DNA of 64,000 nt, taken from positions 1 through 64,000 of the forward strand of contig UQLA01000013.1 of NCBI GenBank assembly GCA_900541745.1, read 5' to 3'. This document shows, in pieces, positions 33,084 to 43,319 of this stretch. Under the pieces are notes generated by a model that searched no databases, had not been told where the DNA came from, and was given only the letters and a program-made list of their open reading frames with translations. A program made the position numbers and the translations under genes. Source of the DNA: an uncultured Collinsella sp. Lineage in GTDB: Bacteria > Actinomycetota > Coriobacteriia > Coriobacteriales > Coriobacteriaceae. Position 1 is the first letter of the stretch. Each line of letters opens with the position of its first letter.

Positions 33084-34961
33084 TTGCGCGTTCCATACCA
33101 AGACTGTTTTCATCTGATCGAGCCGCTGCTCGCCAAGGTCGAAAAGCCGAGTCGCTATATCGACCACGAGTGGGGCACGCTCTCAAAGGCCGATGCCGAC
33201 TATCGCTGTTGCATGATCTATCCGGATGTGTATGAGGTCGGTCTGCCTAACCAGGGCATCGCCATTCTCTACAACATCCTTAATCAGGCCGAGGGCATCT
33301 CCTGCGAGCGCGGCTACGTGCCGTGGCCTGATATGGGCGATGCCATGCGCGAGGCGGGGATTCCGCTGCTGTCGCTCGAGGGTGCAGCGCCCGTGGCCTC
33401 GTTCGACATCGTCGGCATGCACGTGCCGCACGAGATGGCTGTGACGAACTTCCTCGAAGCGCTCGATCTCGCCGGCATTCCGCTGTTGGCGGCCGACCGT
33501 ACCGAGGACGATTCCATCATCGTCGCCGGTGGTCCCTCGGTGTATAACCCCGAGCCGTACGCGGCCTTTTTCGATGCCATCCTCATTGGCGAGGGCGAGG
33601 AGTCGCTGCTCGAGATCTGCCAGCTGCATCGCCGCTTGCGCGACGAGGGCGTCTCGCGCGCTCAGATTGTCGAGCAGCTCGCGACTGTCGCCGGTACCTA
33701 TGTCCCGTCCCTGTATGAGGTGCGTCATGACGAGCCCTGCTCGCCGCATGGCTATACCGTGCCGCGCGAGGGCAAGGACGTCCCGCCGGTAGTCTACAAG
33801 CGCGTCGTCGAGGACTTTGGTGCCACCAATCCGCTTTCTCAGTCGTGCGTGCCGTATGCGCAGCTCGTCCACGATCGCCTGTCTATCGAGATCCTGCGTG
33901 GCTGCGCCCGCGGCTGCCGTTTTTGCCAGGCCGGTATGACGTATCGTCCGGTACGCGAGCGCTCGGCCGACCAGATCGTGTCATCAGTGATCCAAGGTTT
34001 GGAAAAGACTGGCTATGACGAGGTGTCGCTTACCTCGCTTTCGACGACCGACCACTCCTGTATCCGCGACGTGCTCGGTAGGCTCAACCGTCGTCTGGAG
34101 GACACGGGCATTCGCGTGTCCATTCCGTCGCAGCGCTTGGATTCGTTTGGCGTTGACATGGCCGAGTCGGTTGCCGGCGAAAAGAAGGGCGGCCTGACGT
34201 TTGCGCCCGAGGCGGGCAGCCAGCGTATGCGCGACATCATCAACAAGAACGTGACCGAGGAGGACTTGGATCGCGCGGCCAAGGCGGCCTTCGAGGCCGG
34301 CTGGAACCGCATGAAGCTCTACTTCATGATGGGCCTTCCCGGCGAGCGCGACGAGGACATCGTGGCTATCGCCAACCTGGCCGATCACGTGCTGGAGCTC
34401 GGCCGCTCCGTGGTGCCCAAGGCACGCCGCGGGTCTATCTCGGTGTCTATCTCTGTTTCGGTGTTCATCCCCAAGGCGGCAACGCCTTTCCAGTGGTGCC
34501 CGCAGCTCGATTACGACGACGTTAAGCGCCGCCAGAAGCTGCTCATCACGAGCGTGCGCAACCGTGCCGTTCGCGTGCACTACCACGATGCCGAGACCTC
34601 GCTTGTCGAGGCTGCGCTCTCCCGTGCCGGTCGCGATATGACGCCGGTCATCATCGATGCCTGGCGTGCGGGCTCGCGCTTCGACGCCTGGGTGGAGCAC
34701 TTCTCGCTCGACAACTGGAAGGAGGCCGCTGCCAAAAACGGCATCGACCTCAACGAACTGGTGCACTTGCCCTACGAGCTGGACTGGCGCCTGCCCTGGG
34801 AGCACGTGAGCCCCGGCTGCTCGCGCGGCTTCCTCGAGCGCGAATACCGCCGTTCGCTCGAGGGCGTCACGACGCCCGATTGCACCCGCACGTCGTGCAC
34901 CGGCTGCGGAATCTGTCCCACGCTCCACGCCAAGAACGTATTGATGGGTGATCGCGCATGA
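33084..34961 (+). CDS. B12-binding-like radical SAM protein (TIGR03960 type)
   Basis: 625 residues. N-terminal half is a degenerate cobalamin-binding-like domain (MIYPDVYEVGLPNQGIAILY, GEGEESLLEI). The radical SAM core has the iron-sulfur motif in RGCARGCRFCQAG (C-x3-C-x2-C, about residues 274-281). The C-terminus has CTRTSCTGCGIC, a cysteine cluster. Family knowledge: this protein is usually paired, often fused, with the DUF2344 protein that follows and sits beside rplU/rne-type genes; its reaction is unknown. TTG start after AGGGGTTT. Its end overlaps the next gene by 4 bp (ATGA). Confidence 0.9.
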   Translation: MRVPYQDCFHLIEPLLAKVEKPSRYIDHEWGTLSKADADYRCCMIYPDVYEVGLPNQGIAILYNILNQAEGISCERGYVPWPDMGDAMREAGIPLLSLEGAAPVASFDIVGMHVPHEMAVTNFLEALDLAGIPLLAADRTEDDSIIVAGGPSVYNPEPYAAFFDAILIGEGEESLLEICQLHRRLRDEGVSRAQIVEQLATVAGTYVPSLYEVRHDEPCSPHGYTVPREGKDVPPVVYKRVVEDFGATNPLSQSCVPYAQLVHDRLSIEILRGCARGCRFCQAGMTYRPVRERSADQIVSSVIQGLEKTGYDEVSLTSLSTTDHSCIRDVLGRLNRRLEDTGIRVSIPSQRLDSFGVDMAESVAGEKKGGLTFAPEAGSQRMRDIINKNVTEEDLDRAAKAAFEAGWNRMKLYFMMGLPGERDEDIVAIANLADHVLELGRSVVPKARRGSISVSISVSVFIPKAATPFQWCPQLDYDDVKRRQKLLITSVRNRAVRVHYHDAETSLVEAALSRAGRDMTPVIIDAWRAGSRFDAWVEHFSLDNWKEAAAKNGIDLNELVHLPYELDWRLPWEHVSPGCSRGFLEREYRRSLEGVTTPDCTRTSCTGCGICPTLHAKNVLMGDRA

Positions 34962-35770
34962 GTGAGCGCTTGACCGACAATCCCACGCTCTTTAGGCTGC
35001 GCGTTCGCTACGGCAAGCGTGATCGCCTTAAGTACCTGGGTCATCTGGAACTAATCCATACCATTGAGCGCATCGTGCGCCGTGCGGGCCTGCCCTATGC
35101 CGTGACGCAGGGTTTCTCGCCGCATATGCGCGTGGGCTTTTCGTCGGCGCTGCCCGTGGGCACGTCGTCGACCTGCGAGTGGTATGACCTGTTTATGACC
35201 GAGTTTGTCGCTCTTGACGAGGCCTTTGAGCGCCTGGCCGCTGCATCGCCTGCCGATCTGGCGCCTATCGAGGCCGCCTACATCGACGTGCGCACGCCGG
35301 CGCTGACGGCTCAGCTTACGCGCCTGTCGTACTGCATCGACTTGCACCTGGACCCCGAGGCCCCCGTGAGCGCCGACGAGGTGCGCGCTGCGATCGACAC
35401 GCTGCGCGCGGGTCACGGCATTGACTATGCGCGCGGCAAAAAGAGCAAGCGCCTTGATCTGGACCATACGCTCGTTGGCTATGAGCTTGCGGCGGGGGAG
35501 CGACCGGACCATCTGGTGCTCATGCTCGACACCCATGCCGACAACGAGGGCTCCATGCGTCCGGAGATTTTGCTTTCTGCTGCTGATGTTTTGTTGCAGG
35601 GCTTGACCCCGGGCGTCGATGCACCTATTGTTTCCACCGGTATGCAAGACCTCGTGACCATCTGCTCCTACGATGTCGAGCGTCAGAATCAAGCATGCGA
35701 GGACGACGAGGGCCGACTCGTCAGCCCCATACCTGTGCGAACTTGTGGATTTGCTCCACATACTCGTTGA
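34958..35770 (+). CDS. DUF2344 radical-SAM-associated protein (TIGR03936 type)
   Basis: 270 residues. Begins with RLRVRYGKRDRLKYLGHLELIHTIERIVRRAG and the QGFSPHMRVGFSSALPVG motif characteristic of the family. Its start overlaps the radical SAM gene (ATGA), so the two proteins are made together and probably form a complex or modify the same substrate, possibly RNA, as the neighbourhood is ribosomal. The rplU promoter begins inside its last codons. Confidence 0.88.
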   Translation: MSERLTDNPTLFRLRVRYGKRDRLKYLGHLELIHTIERIVRRAGLPYAVTQGFSPHMRVGFSSALPVGTSSTCEWYDLFMTEFVALDEAFERLAAASPADLAPIEAAYIDVRTPALTAQLTRLSYCIDLHLDPEAPVSADEVRAAIDTLRAGHGIDYARGKKSKRLDLDHTLVGYELAAGERPDHLVLMLDTHADNEGSMRPEILLSAADVLLQGLTPGVDAPIVSTGMQDLVTICSYDVERQNQACEDDEGRLVSPIPVRTCGFAPHTR

Positions 35771-35795
35771 CGGGGGTATTATCGCCTGCTACTAT
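35767..35795 (+). promoter_or_regulatory. Promoter of rplU-rpmA
   Basis: TTGACG (35767-35772), 17-bp spacer, TACTAT (35790-35795). The transcript would start near 35802, giving a leader of about 36 nt to rplU. The -35 box overlaps the stop codon of the upstream gene. Confidence 0.75.
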
Positions 35796-35837
35796 ATTCG
35801 GCTGTTGCACTAACTGATGCATGAAGGGCAAGTAAAC

Positions 35838-36212
35838 ATGTACGCAATCGTTAACACGGGCGGCAAGCAGTACAAGGTCGCCACCGACGATGTCATCACC
35901 GTCGAGAAGATCGAGGGCAATGAGGGCGACAAGGTCACCCTGCCGGTCATCTTCCTCAACGATGGTAAGAAGATCGTCACCGATCCCGACAAGCTGGCCA
36001 AGGCCAAGGTTACCGCTCAGATCGTTGAGCAGTTCAAGGGCGAGAAGCAGCTGGTCTTCAAGTTCCACAAGCGTAAGCGCTATCGTCGTCTGAAGGGTCA
36101 CCGTCAGCAGCTCACCAAGCTGAAGATCGTGAAGGTCCAGGCTACGTCCCGCGCCAAGAAGGCTGTCAAGGCAGAGGCCGAGGCTGTTGCCGAGGCTCCC
36201 GTCGCCGAGTAG
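35838..36212 (+). CDS. rplU: 50S ribosomal protein L21
   Basis: 124 residues. Seen: MYAIVNTGGKQYKV start and the basic signature KFHKRKRYRRLKGHRQQLTKLKI. Binds 23S rRNA. The C-terminus carries an extra Ala/Glu/Val-rich tail (KAEAEAVAEAPVAE) beyond the usual ~103 residues. ATG 35838 matches the universal N-terminus; a frame extension of 7 residues upstream is unlikely. Followed 33 bp later by rpmA, the standard pairing. Confidence 0.97.
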   Translation: MYAIVNTGGKQYKVATDDVITVEKIEGNEGDKVTLPVIFLNDGKKIVTDPDKLAKAKVTAQIVEQFKGEKQLVFKFHKRKRYRRLKGHRQQLTKLKIVKVQATSRAKKAVKAEAEAVAEAPVAE

Positions 36213-36245
36213 ATTACACTCGTAACGAAAGAGTAGGTATACACA

Positions 36246-36503
36246 ATGGCACACAAAAAAGGACTCGGTTCCTCCCGTAATGGCCGTGACTCCCGCGGTC
36301 AGCGCCTTGGCACGAAGCGCTTCGCCGGCCAGACGGTAACCACGGGCACGATTCTCGTCCGTCAGCACGGCACGCACATCCACCCGGGTGAGAACGTTGG
36401 CCGTGGCAAGGACGACACGCTGTTCGCGCTGGTCGACGGTACCGTTGAGTTCCACAAGGGTATCAAGCACAGGGTCAGCGTACGCCCGCTCGCGAACGCG
36501 TAA
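36246..36503 (+). CDS. rpmA: 50S ribosomal protein L27
   Basis: 85 residues, beginning [16 protein letters not shown] with the functionally important N-terminus near the peptidyl transferase centre exposed directly. There is no cleavable N-terminal extension and no ysxB/prp protease gene between rplU and rpmA, unlike many Firmicutes. A terminator follows. Confidence 0.98.
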   Translation: MAHKKGLGSSRNGRDSRGQRLGTKRFAGQTVTTGTILVRQHGTHIHPGENVGRGKDDTLFALVDGTVEFHKGIKHRVSVRPLANA

Positions 36504-36528
36504 TTCACCCTTCATAGAGCACATATGT

Positions 36529-36572
36529 GGGAGGCACTTGAGTTTTAGGATTCAAGGGTCTCCCTCTTTTTT
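36529..36572 (+). terminator. Rho-independent terminator after rpmA
   Basis: Outer stem GGGAG/CTCCC (36529-36533 with 36560-36564), inner stem CTTGA/TCAAG, then a T-rich run to 36572. It ends just before the obg ribosome binding site. Confidence 0.75.
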
Positions 36573-36576
36573 GTAG

Positions 36577-38055
<1,479 letters not shown>

Positions 38056-38058
38056 GCC

Positions 38059-38736
38059 ATGTCGCTGCGCGGTGGAATCGGATTGCCTGAGCTGCCTATC
38101 AAGGATGGGCAGGAGTTTAGGCTCGGCATTATGGGTGGCACCTTCGACCCGATTCATTACGGGCACTTGGTTACCGCCGAGCAGGCACGCGAGTCGCTCG
38201 ACTTGGACGCCGTGCTCTTTATGCCGGCCGGCTCTCCCGCCTTTAAGCTCGACAAACCGGTGACGCCTGCCGAGGACCGTTATGCCATGACGGTCCTCGC
38301 CACCGCCGCGAATCCGGCTTTTTTGGCGAGTCGTTTCGAGATCGACCGTCCGGGCGTGACCTATACGGCCGATACGCTTCATGCCCTTCGCGACTTTTAC
38401 CCGCCTCAGGTAAAGCTCTATTTTATTACTGGCGCTGACGCGATTATCGATATTGTGACCTGGCATGATGCCGACCGAATCGCCGAGCTTGCCACGTTTA
38501 TTGCGGCGACGCGACCGGGCTTTGATATCGATACGGCGCGTGCCCGAATCAAAGAGTCGGGCCTGCCGTTTGACGTGCGTTATATCCAGATTCCGGCGCT
38601 GGCGATTAGCTCGACCAACATTCGTAAGCGAGTTGCCCGTGGCATGAGCGTGCGCTATCTTACGAGCGAGTCCGTGCTCGGCTATATTCGCAAGCGTGGG
38701 CTGTATGCCGATCTGGGTCAAGAAGATTTTGAGTGA
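38059..38736 (+). CDS. nadD: Nicotinate-nucleotide adenylyltransferase
   Basis: 225 residues; makes nicotinate adenine dinucleotide from NaMN and ATP in NAD synthesis. Seen: IMGGTFDPIHYGHLVTAEQA with the HxGH nucleotidyl-transferase motif, FMPAGSPAFK, FITGADAIIDI, and the ISSTNIRKRVARG motif. A polar extension of about 20 residues precedes the usual start; ATG 38059 is only 3 bp after the obg stop. Followed 12 bp later by yqeK, the usual neighbour. Confidence 0.95.
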   Translation: MSLRGGIGLPELPIKDGQEFRLGIMGGTFDPIHYGHLVTAEQARESLDLDAVLFMPAGSPAFKLDKPVTPAEDRYAMTVLATAANPAFLASRFEIDRPGVTYTADTLHALRDFYPPQVKLYFITGADAIIDIVTWHDADRIAELATFIAATRPGFDIDTARARIKESGLPFDVRYIQIPALAISSTNIRKRVARGMSVRYLTSESVLGYIRKRGLYADLGQEDFE

Positions 38737-38748
38737 TGGGGGTCTACG

Positions 38749-39357
38749 TTGTCGGTAGAGGATCAGTTTGAGGGCGATGAGCGCGCGCTGCTCAAACGCA
38801 TTCAAGAGCTGCTCGATGTGCGTATGAAGGATAAGCGCAAGCGTTACGTGCATTCGCTCGGGGTTGCCGAGACTGCGCTGCACCTAGCCGAGGTATACGG
38901 TGTCGACCGCTTTAATGCCGCTGCCGCCGGCCTGATCCATGATTGGGATAAGGTTCTCTCCGACGACGAGCTGGTCACGCGCGCTCTGCATTACGGCATT
39001 AAGATTGCCGGCTCTCCGTCTGCCGCGACGCCGCTATTGCATGGCCCGGTTGCCGCCTATGAGCTTCCGCAGCTTTTCCCCGAGCTGTCGCCGGCGGTCT
39101 TTCAGGCTGTCGACCGTCACACTGTAGGCGCTTGCGACATGACGCCGCTCGATATGGTGGTCTTTGTGGCCGATGCCATCGAGCCCAACCGCCATGGTGA
39201 TTATGCCCACGCGCTGCGCAAGATGGTGGGGGAGTCGACGCTTGACGAGTTGTTCTTCTCCTGTTTTGCGCAGGGTCTGGTCTACGTGATCCAGTCCGGG
39301 CGTTATCTTTATCCCACGGCTATTACGATTTACAACCATTACGCCCAGCTACGCTAG
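38749..39357 (+). CDS. yqeK: HD-domain Ap4A hydrolase YqeK
   Basis: 202 residues. Seen: KRYVHSLGVAETALHLAEVYG (first HD-domain histidine), AAGLIHDWDKVL (the HD pair), HGPVAAYELP, and ADAIEPNRHG, the metal-site pattern of YqeK. Family knowledge: symmetrical diadenosine tetraphosphate hydrolase. TTG start. Its N-terminus has about 20 extra polar residues. It is in the nadD-yqeK-rsfS string. Confidence 0.9.
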   Translation: MSVEDQFEGDERALLKRIQELLDVRMKDKRKRYVHSLGVAETALHLAEVYGVDRFNAAAAGLIHDWDKVLSDDELVTRALHYGIKIAGSPSAATPLLHGPVAAYELPQLFPELSPAVFQAVDRHTVGACDMTPLDMVVFVADAIEPNRHGDYAHALRKMVGESTLDELFFSCFAQGLVYVIQSGRYLYPTAITIYNHYAQLR

Positions 39358-39385
39358 CTCGGGTGCGTCTAGAAAGAGGTATTCC

Positions 39386-39841
39386 ATGGCCGACGAGACC
39401 ATGACCGACGAGCAGATTCTTGAAGGTGTGGAGCACAAGAGCTTCGTTGCCACGTCCGACCGCACCGCTGCCTCGCTGTCCGCGAGCGGTGTCGCCGCCG
39501 AGGATGTCGCCCGCGCCGCCGCGCAGGCCGCCTACGACAAGAAGGGCGAGGACGTTCAGGTGCTCGACCTGACTGAGCTCTCCGACGTGTGCGACTACTT
39601 TGTGCTCGCCACCGGTACCAACAACCGTCAGGTCGATTCGATTGTCGACGAGATCGAGGAGAAGGTCGCCGAGGCTTGCGGTGAGCACCCGTTCTCCATC
39701 GAGGGTCGCGAGCAGAAGACCTGGATGCTCATGGACTACGGTTCGGTCGTCGTCCACGTCTTCACCCCCGAGGCACGTGACTTCTATCGTCTCGAGAAGC
39801 TCTGGGGCGACGCTCCCCAGCTTCCCCTCAACCTCCTCTAG
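39386..39841 (+). CDS. rsfS: Ribosomal silencing factor RsfS
   Basis: 151 residues. Seen: VLDLTELSDVCDYFVLATGTNNRQVDSIVDEI and DYGSVVVHVFTPEARDFYRLEKLWGDAP, the RsfS/DUF143 signature. Binds L14 and blocks subunit joining when nutrients are short. There is an extra N-terminal segment of about 40 mostly acidic and Ala/Ser residues compared with the usual ~115. ATG 39386 follows AGAAAGAGG. The terminator at 39888 ends the long transcript. Confidence 0.95.
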   Translation: MADETMTDEQILEGVEHKSFVATSDRTAASLSASGVAAEDVARAAAQAAYDKKGEDVQVLDLTELSDVCDYFVLATGTNNRQVDSIVDEIEEKVAEACGEHPFSIEGREQKTWMLMDYGSVVVHVFTPEARDFYRLEKLWGDAPQLPLNLL

Positions 39842-39887
39842 GACCCTATTTGGGCTGGGGCTTCTCTATAACTACCCTCTACCGTTC

Positions 39888-39925
39888 GCCGGACAGTTGC
39901 ACTACCTGCAGCTGCCCGGCTTTTT
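39888..39925 (+). terminator. Rho-independent terminator after rsfS
   Basis: 14-bp stem with one mismatch and one wobble (39888-39901 with 39907-39920), 5-nt loop, then TTTTT. It also lies 12 bp past the 3' end of the convergent dinB. Confidence 0.75.
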
Positions 39926-39937
39926 GCTCAAAGGCGG

Positions 39938-41191
39938 TTAATCGTTGAAGCGGGATTGGCGGCCGAAGGATAGGGCAGTGTCGCCGAATTTGTCTCGGAC
40001 GGCGTCGATGGCGACGGAGAGGTCGCGGCGGTCGCTGGATTGGGCTCCGCGGTCATCGACCTCGCAGAATAGATCGGTCTGGATACCGCCTTGGTGGCTG
40101 AAGTCGCTCATGCCGATACCCGCCAGACGCACGTGCATGCCTTCTTGCCAGATATTGTCGAGCAGCTCGAGCGCTACGGCCACAAAGATATTCTCGTCGT
40201 CGGTGGGGTGGGGCAAGCGGCGCTGTGCCGTGCGCCCGCTGCCATACGAATACTTGAGCTTGAGCGTTACGGTTCCGCCCGTCAGCCCTTGACGGCGCAG
40301 GCGGCGCCCAACCGACTCGCCGAGCAGCGCGATCGCCGCCTCGATATCCCCACGCTCAGTCAAATCCTTCGCAAAGGTGCGTTCATTGCTCACCGATTTA
40401 ACTTCGCGTTCCTCATCCAGGCCAGTAACCTCGGATACTTCGAGCCCCAAAGCACGTTGGCGCATACGCTCGCCATTCACGCCAAAGATTGCAGCCAGGG
40501 TGGACTTTGGCGCGCGTGAAAGCTCGCCGAGCGTATAGATGCGCATGCGACGCAGTCGCTCCTCGGCCGAACGCCCGATTCCGCTCATGGCGGACACGGG
40601 CAGCGCGGCCAAAAACCGCTGCTCCGTACCGGGGCGCACAATGGTCAGTCCAAACGGCTTGTCGCGCTCGCTTGCGATTTTGGCCACGGTCTTGTTGCAC
40701 CCAACGCCGATGGAGCACGTCACCCCCAGCGCCGCAACGCGGTCGCTTATACGCCGCGCAACCAGCAGCGGGTCTTCGGGTGCAAAGCGGCCTGGCGTGA
40801 TATCGATAAAGGCCTCGTCGATGGATACGCGTTCAACGCGCGGGGTCTCGTCGGCGAGAATCGCCATGACCTGCGCGCTCACCTCACGGTAGCGATCAAA
40901 GTGTCCGTGCGTCCAAATGGCCTGCGGGCACAGGCGCCGCGCCTCGGCCGAGGCCATGGCAGAATGCACGCCAAAGCGACGTGCCTCGTACGAACATGTG
41001 GACACGACGCCGCGTGACTCGGCGTCTCCACCCACGATGAGCGGCTTTCCGCGCCATTCGGGATGATCGAGCATCTCCACACTCGCAAAAAATGCATCGA
41101 GGTCCATCAGGCCCACCGCTGGACCCGTCCAGGGCGGCGGCGTGACGCCCGCAGCATCCTCATAACCGTATGTATGTTCGCGTCTTTCCAT
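39938..41191 (-). CDS. dinB: DNA polymerase IV (Y family)
   Basis: 417-residue error-prone translesion polymerase. Seen: GLMDLDAFFASVEMLDHPEWRGKPLIVGG, STCSYEARRFGVHSAM, VSIDEAFIDIT (catalytic D-E), CSIGVGCNKTVAKIASERDKP, MSGIGRSAEERLRRM, and a little-finger domain after about 255. No C-terminal beta-clamp peptide is obvious. A polar N-terminal extension of about 26 residues precedes the usual start. There is no clear ribosome binding site: a TATACT box lies only 6 nt upstream of the ATG, so translation may be leaderless. No LexA-type site was recognised. Confidence 0.93.
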   Translation of the reverse strand: MERREHTYGYEDAAGVTPPPWTGPAVGLMDLDAFFASVEMLDHPEWRGKPLIVGGDAESRGVVSTCSYEARRFGVHSAMASAEARRLCPQAIWTHGHFDRYREVSAQVMAILADETPRVERVSIDEAFIDITPGRFAPEDPLLVARRISDRVAALGVTCSIGVGCNKTVAKIASERDKPFGLTIVRPGTEQRFLAALPVSAMSGIGRSAEERLRRMRIYTLGELSRAPKSTLAAIFGVNGERMRQRALGLEVSEVTGLDEEREVKSVSNERTFAKDLTERGDIEAAIALLGESVGRRLRRQGLTGGTVTLKLKYSYGSGRTAQRRLPHPTDDENIFVAVALELLDNIWQEGMHVRLAGIGMSDFSHQGGIQTDLFCEVDDRGAQSSDRRDLSVAIDAVRDKFGDTALSFGRQSRFND

Positions 41192-41197
41192 GTTATG

Positions 41198-41203
41198 AGT
41201 ATA
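41198..41203 (-). promoter_or_regulatory. -10 box next to the dinB ATG (possible leaderless mRNA)
   Basis: TATACT on the minus strand ends 6 nt before the dinB ATG (41189-41191). No good -35 was found 16-18 bp upstream, which weakens the call. Confidence 0.35.
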
Positions 41204-41307
41204 CCGCGCAGCTCATGTGGGGTGCGTGGATGCGCTTGCAAATCGCGAATTCTTGTCTAAGATATGGATTTGCCCTCGACTACACCGAAGAAGTTGGTCT
41301 CACGGAC

Positions 41308-41336
41308 TTCACCTGCCCGCGTCGATGGCGTATTAT
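41308..41336 (+). promoter_or_regulatory. Candidate promoter of the rpsP operon
   Basis: TTCACC (41308-41313), 17-bp spacer, TATTAT (41331-41336). The leader to rpsP would be about 50 nt with GGAGGAG before the TTG start. Confidence 0.5.
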
Positions 41337-41392
41337 GTTCAACTGTTTGTTTGTAGTTGCAGCCTAAAGCTGCTTGGTTGGAGGAGTTTCCT

Positions 41393-41734
41393 TTGGCAGT
41401 CAAGATTCGCCTTGCTCGTCACGGCGCTAAGAAGCGTCCGTACTACCGTGTCGTCGTCGCCGATTCCCGCGCCCCGCGTGACGGTCGTATCATCGAGGAG
41501 GTTGGCCGCTACAACCCGATGACCGCCCCCAAGACCATCAACCTCGACCTCGAGAAGATTGCTGACTGGCAGTCCAAGGGCGCTCAACTCACCGACGCCG
41601 TCGCCGCTCTGGTCAAGGCCGCCAACGAGGGCGAGAAGACCGAGACCGTCGTCAAGAAGTCCAAGAAGCAGCTCGCCAAAGAGGCCGAGGCCGCTAAGGC
41701 TGCCGCTGAGGCCGCTGAGGGCGCCGAGGAGTAA
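41393..41734 (+). CDS. rpsP: 30S ribosomal protein S16
   Basis: 113 residues starting [32 protein letters not shown], which is diagnostic. A Lys/Glu/Ala-rich tail of about 30 residues extends the usual ~85. TTG 41393 has GGAGGAG 7-8 nt upstream and gives the conserved N-terminus; a longer frame from ATG 41357 is not supported. Heads rpsP-khpA-rimM-trmD-lepB. Confidence 0.97.
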   Translation: MAVKIRLARHGAKKRPYYRVVVADSRAPRDGRIIEEVGRYNPMTAPKTINLDLEKIADWQSKGAQLTDAVAALVKAANEGEKTETVVKKSKKQLAKEAEAAKAAAEAAEGAEE

Positions 41735-41737
41735 ATC

Positions 41738-42022
41738 GTGCCTGAGGTTGACGCTGCACAGCTCGAGGGTGAGGCAATGCTCTCAGATCGCATCGCCGAT
41801 CTCGTCGAATATCTCGTTGTTCAGATCGTCGACGACCCGGATTCCGTGAGCCTCGAGGTCATCGATGGTGACGACGCCTCCACGATTGAGGTTTCGGTTG
41901 CCGAGGATGACGTTGCTAAGGTCATCGGCCGTCGTGGCCGTACCATCAAGGCCATTCGCACGCTCGCCCGTGCACTGGCCGCTCGCCTCGACACTGCTGT
42001 CGAGGTAGAGGTTCTGGGCTAG
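41738..42022 (+). CDS. khpA: KH-domain RNA-binding protein KhpA
   Basis: 94 residues, a single KH domain with the GxxG loop in IGRRGRTIKAIRTLARA. Usually partners with KhpB (Jag) in RNA binding and cell elongation/division control. GTG start, 3 bp after rpsP; N-terminal MPEVDAAQLEGEAM is an extension before the conserved DRIADLVEYLVVQIVD. It sits between rpsP and rimM, its standard place. Confidence 0.92.
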   Translation: MPEVDAAQLEGEAMLSDRIADLVEYLVVQIVDDPDSVSLEVIDGDDASTIEVSVAEDDVAKVIGRRGRTIKAIRTLARALAARLDTAVEVEVLG

Positions 42023-42026
42023 GACC

Positions 42027-42548
42027 TTGAGGTCCCAGTACAAAAACATCGCCCGTGTGGTCAAGCCGCACGGAAGGAAGGGGGAGGTCCTCGCGCAGCC
42101 GCTGCGGGGGCTTCCTTCTGTATTGAAGCCGGGTATGCGCGTCGCCTTGACGCCGCCGGCGCTCAAGCGCGACCGTTTTTGCACGGTCGTATCTGTCACC
42201 GATACGGGCGATGGCGATCTGGTCTCGTTTGAGGGCATAGATGACTTGACGGCCGCTGAGGGCATCACCGGATGCTATGTGCTGGCCAATCGTGACGACT
42301 TTGAGCTCGATTCGCTCGACGCCGCCTATACCGACCTTATGGGTCGCGAGGTGACCGACGAGCGCTTTGGTTCGCTCGGCACGATTGTCGAGATCATGTC
42401 GACGCCCGCCAACGATGTTTGGGTTGTCGAGGGTGATCGGTACGGCGAGGTGCTGATTCCCGTGATCGAGCAGGTTGTGCTCGATCTTCCCGACACAGGA
42501 ACAATTTCCGTCCACGTTATGGACGGCTTGATCGATATGGACAAGTAG
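42027..42548 (+). CDS. rimM: 16S rRNA processing protein RimM
   Basis: 173 residues. Seen: IARVVKPHGRKGEVLAQPLRG (N-terminal domain) and LMGREVTDERFGSLGTIVEIMSTPANDVWVV plus LIPVIEQVVLDLPD (PRC-barrel part). Helps mature the 30S head by binding S19. TTG start 42027, only 4 bp after khpA, with AGGA overlapping the khpA stop. Confidence 0.94.
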   Translation: MRSQYKNIARVVKPHGRKGEVLAQPLRGLPSVLKPGMRVALTPPALKRDRFCTVVSVTDTGDGDLVSFEGIDDLTAAEGITGCYVLANRDDFELDSLDAAYTDLMGREVTDERFGSLGTIVEIMSTPANDVWVVEGDRYGEVLIPVIEQVVLDLPDTGTISVHVMDGLIDMDK

Positions 42549-42558
42549 GGAGGACAGC

Positions 42559-43317
42559 ATGCTGATTGAGACCCTTTCGGTCTTTCCCGAGATGTTTGAG
42601 CCCGTCATGTCCACGTCGATTTTGGGCCGCGCCCGCAAGGCCGGCCTTTTTGATTTTAAGGCGTATAACCTGCGCGACTGGACGCACGACCGCCATCGCA
42701 CCGTCGATGACGAGCCGTACGGCGGTGGGCAGGGCATGCTCATGAAGGTCGAGCCCATTGCCGAGGCAATCGAGGCCATCAGCTCCGAGGGTCCCAAGCC
42801 CACCGTGGTGTTCTTCACCCCCTGCGGCGAGCCCTTTACGCAGCATGTGGCCGAGCGCCTGCTCAAAAGTGAGCGCCTGCTGTTTGTGTGCAGCCGTTAC
42901 GAGGGCGTCGACGAGCGCGCCTATGCGTATGCCGATGAGCGTCTGTCGATCGGCGACTACGTGCTCACGGGCGGCGAGCTGCCCGCTATGGTCGTGGCCG
43001 ATGCCGTCGTACGGCTCATTCCCGGAGCCTTGGGCGACGAGATGAGCAACGTCGACGAGTCCTTCTCGACCGCCGAGGATGGAGGTCTGCTCGAGTACGC
43101 GCAGTACACCCGCCCCGCCGAGTTCAATGGCGAGGGCGTGCCGCCGGTGCTCGTAAGCGGCGACCACGCCAAGGTCGATGCCTGGCGTCGTAAGAACGCC
43201 ATCGAGCGTACCTGTCGTTGGCGTCCCGATCTTATCGAGACGGCTCACCTTACGCCCGAGGAGCGCGCGTACGCGCAAGAGATTCTGGACGCATCGTATT
43301 CGCAGAGCGAGGAGTGA
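42559..43317 (+). CDS. trmD: tRNA (guanine-37-N1) methyltransferase
   Basis: 252 residues. Seen: IETLSVFPEMFEPVMSTSILGRA, RHRTVDDEPYGGGQGMLMKVEP (SAM and tRNA site), FTPCGEPFTQ, RYEGVDERAY, SIGDYVLTGGELPAMVVAD (trefoil knot), and DESFS. Prevents +1 frameshifting by m1G37. ATG with AGGGAGGA upstream. Its stop overlaps the start region of lepB. Confidence 0.97.
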   Translation: MLIETLSVFPEMFEPVMSTSILGRARKAGLFDFKAYNLRDWTHDRHRTVDDEPYGGGQGMLMKVEPIAEAIEAISSEGPKPTVVFFTPCGEPFTQHVAERLLKSERLLFVCSRYEGVDERAYAYADERLSIGDYVLTGGELPAMVVADAVVRLIPGALGDEMSNVDESFSTAEDGGLLEYAQYTRPAEFNGEGVPPVLVSGDHAKVDAWRRKNAIERTCRWRPDLIETAHLTPEERAYAQEILDASYSQSEE

Positions 43318-43319
43318 GA

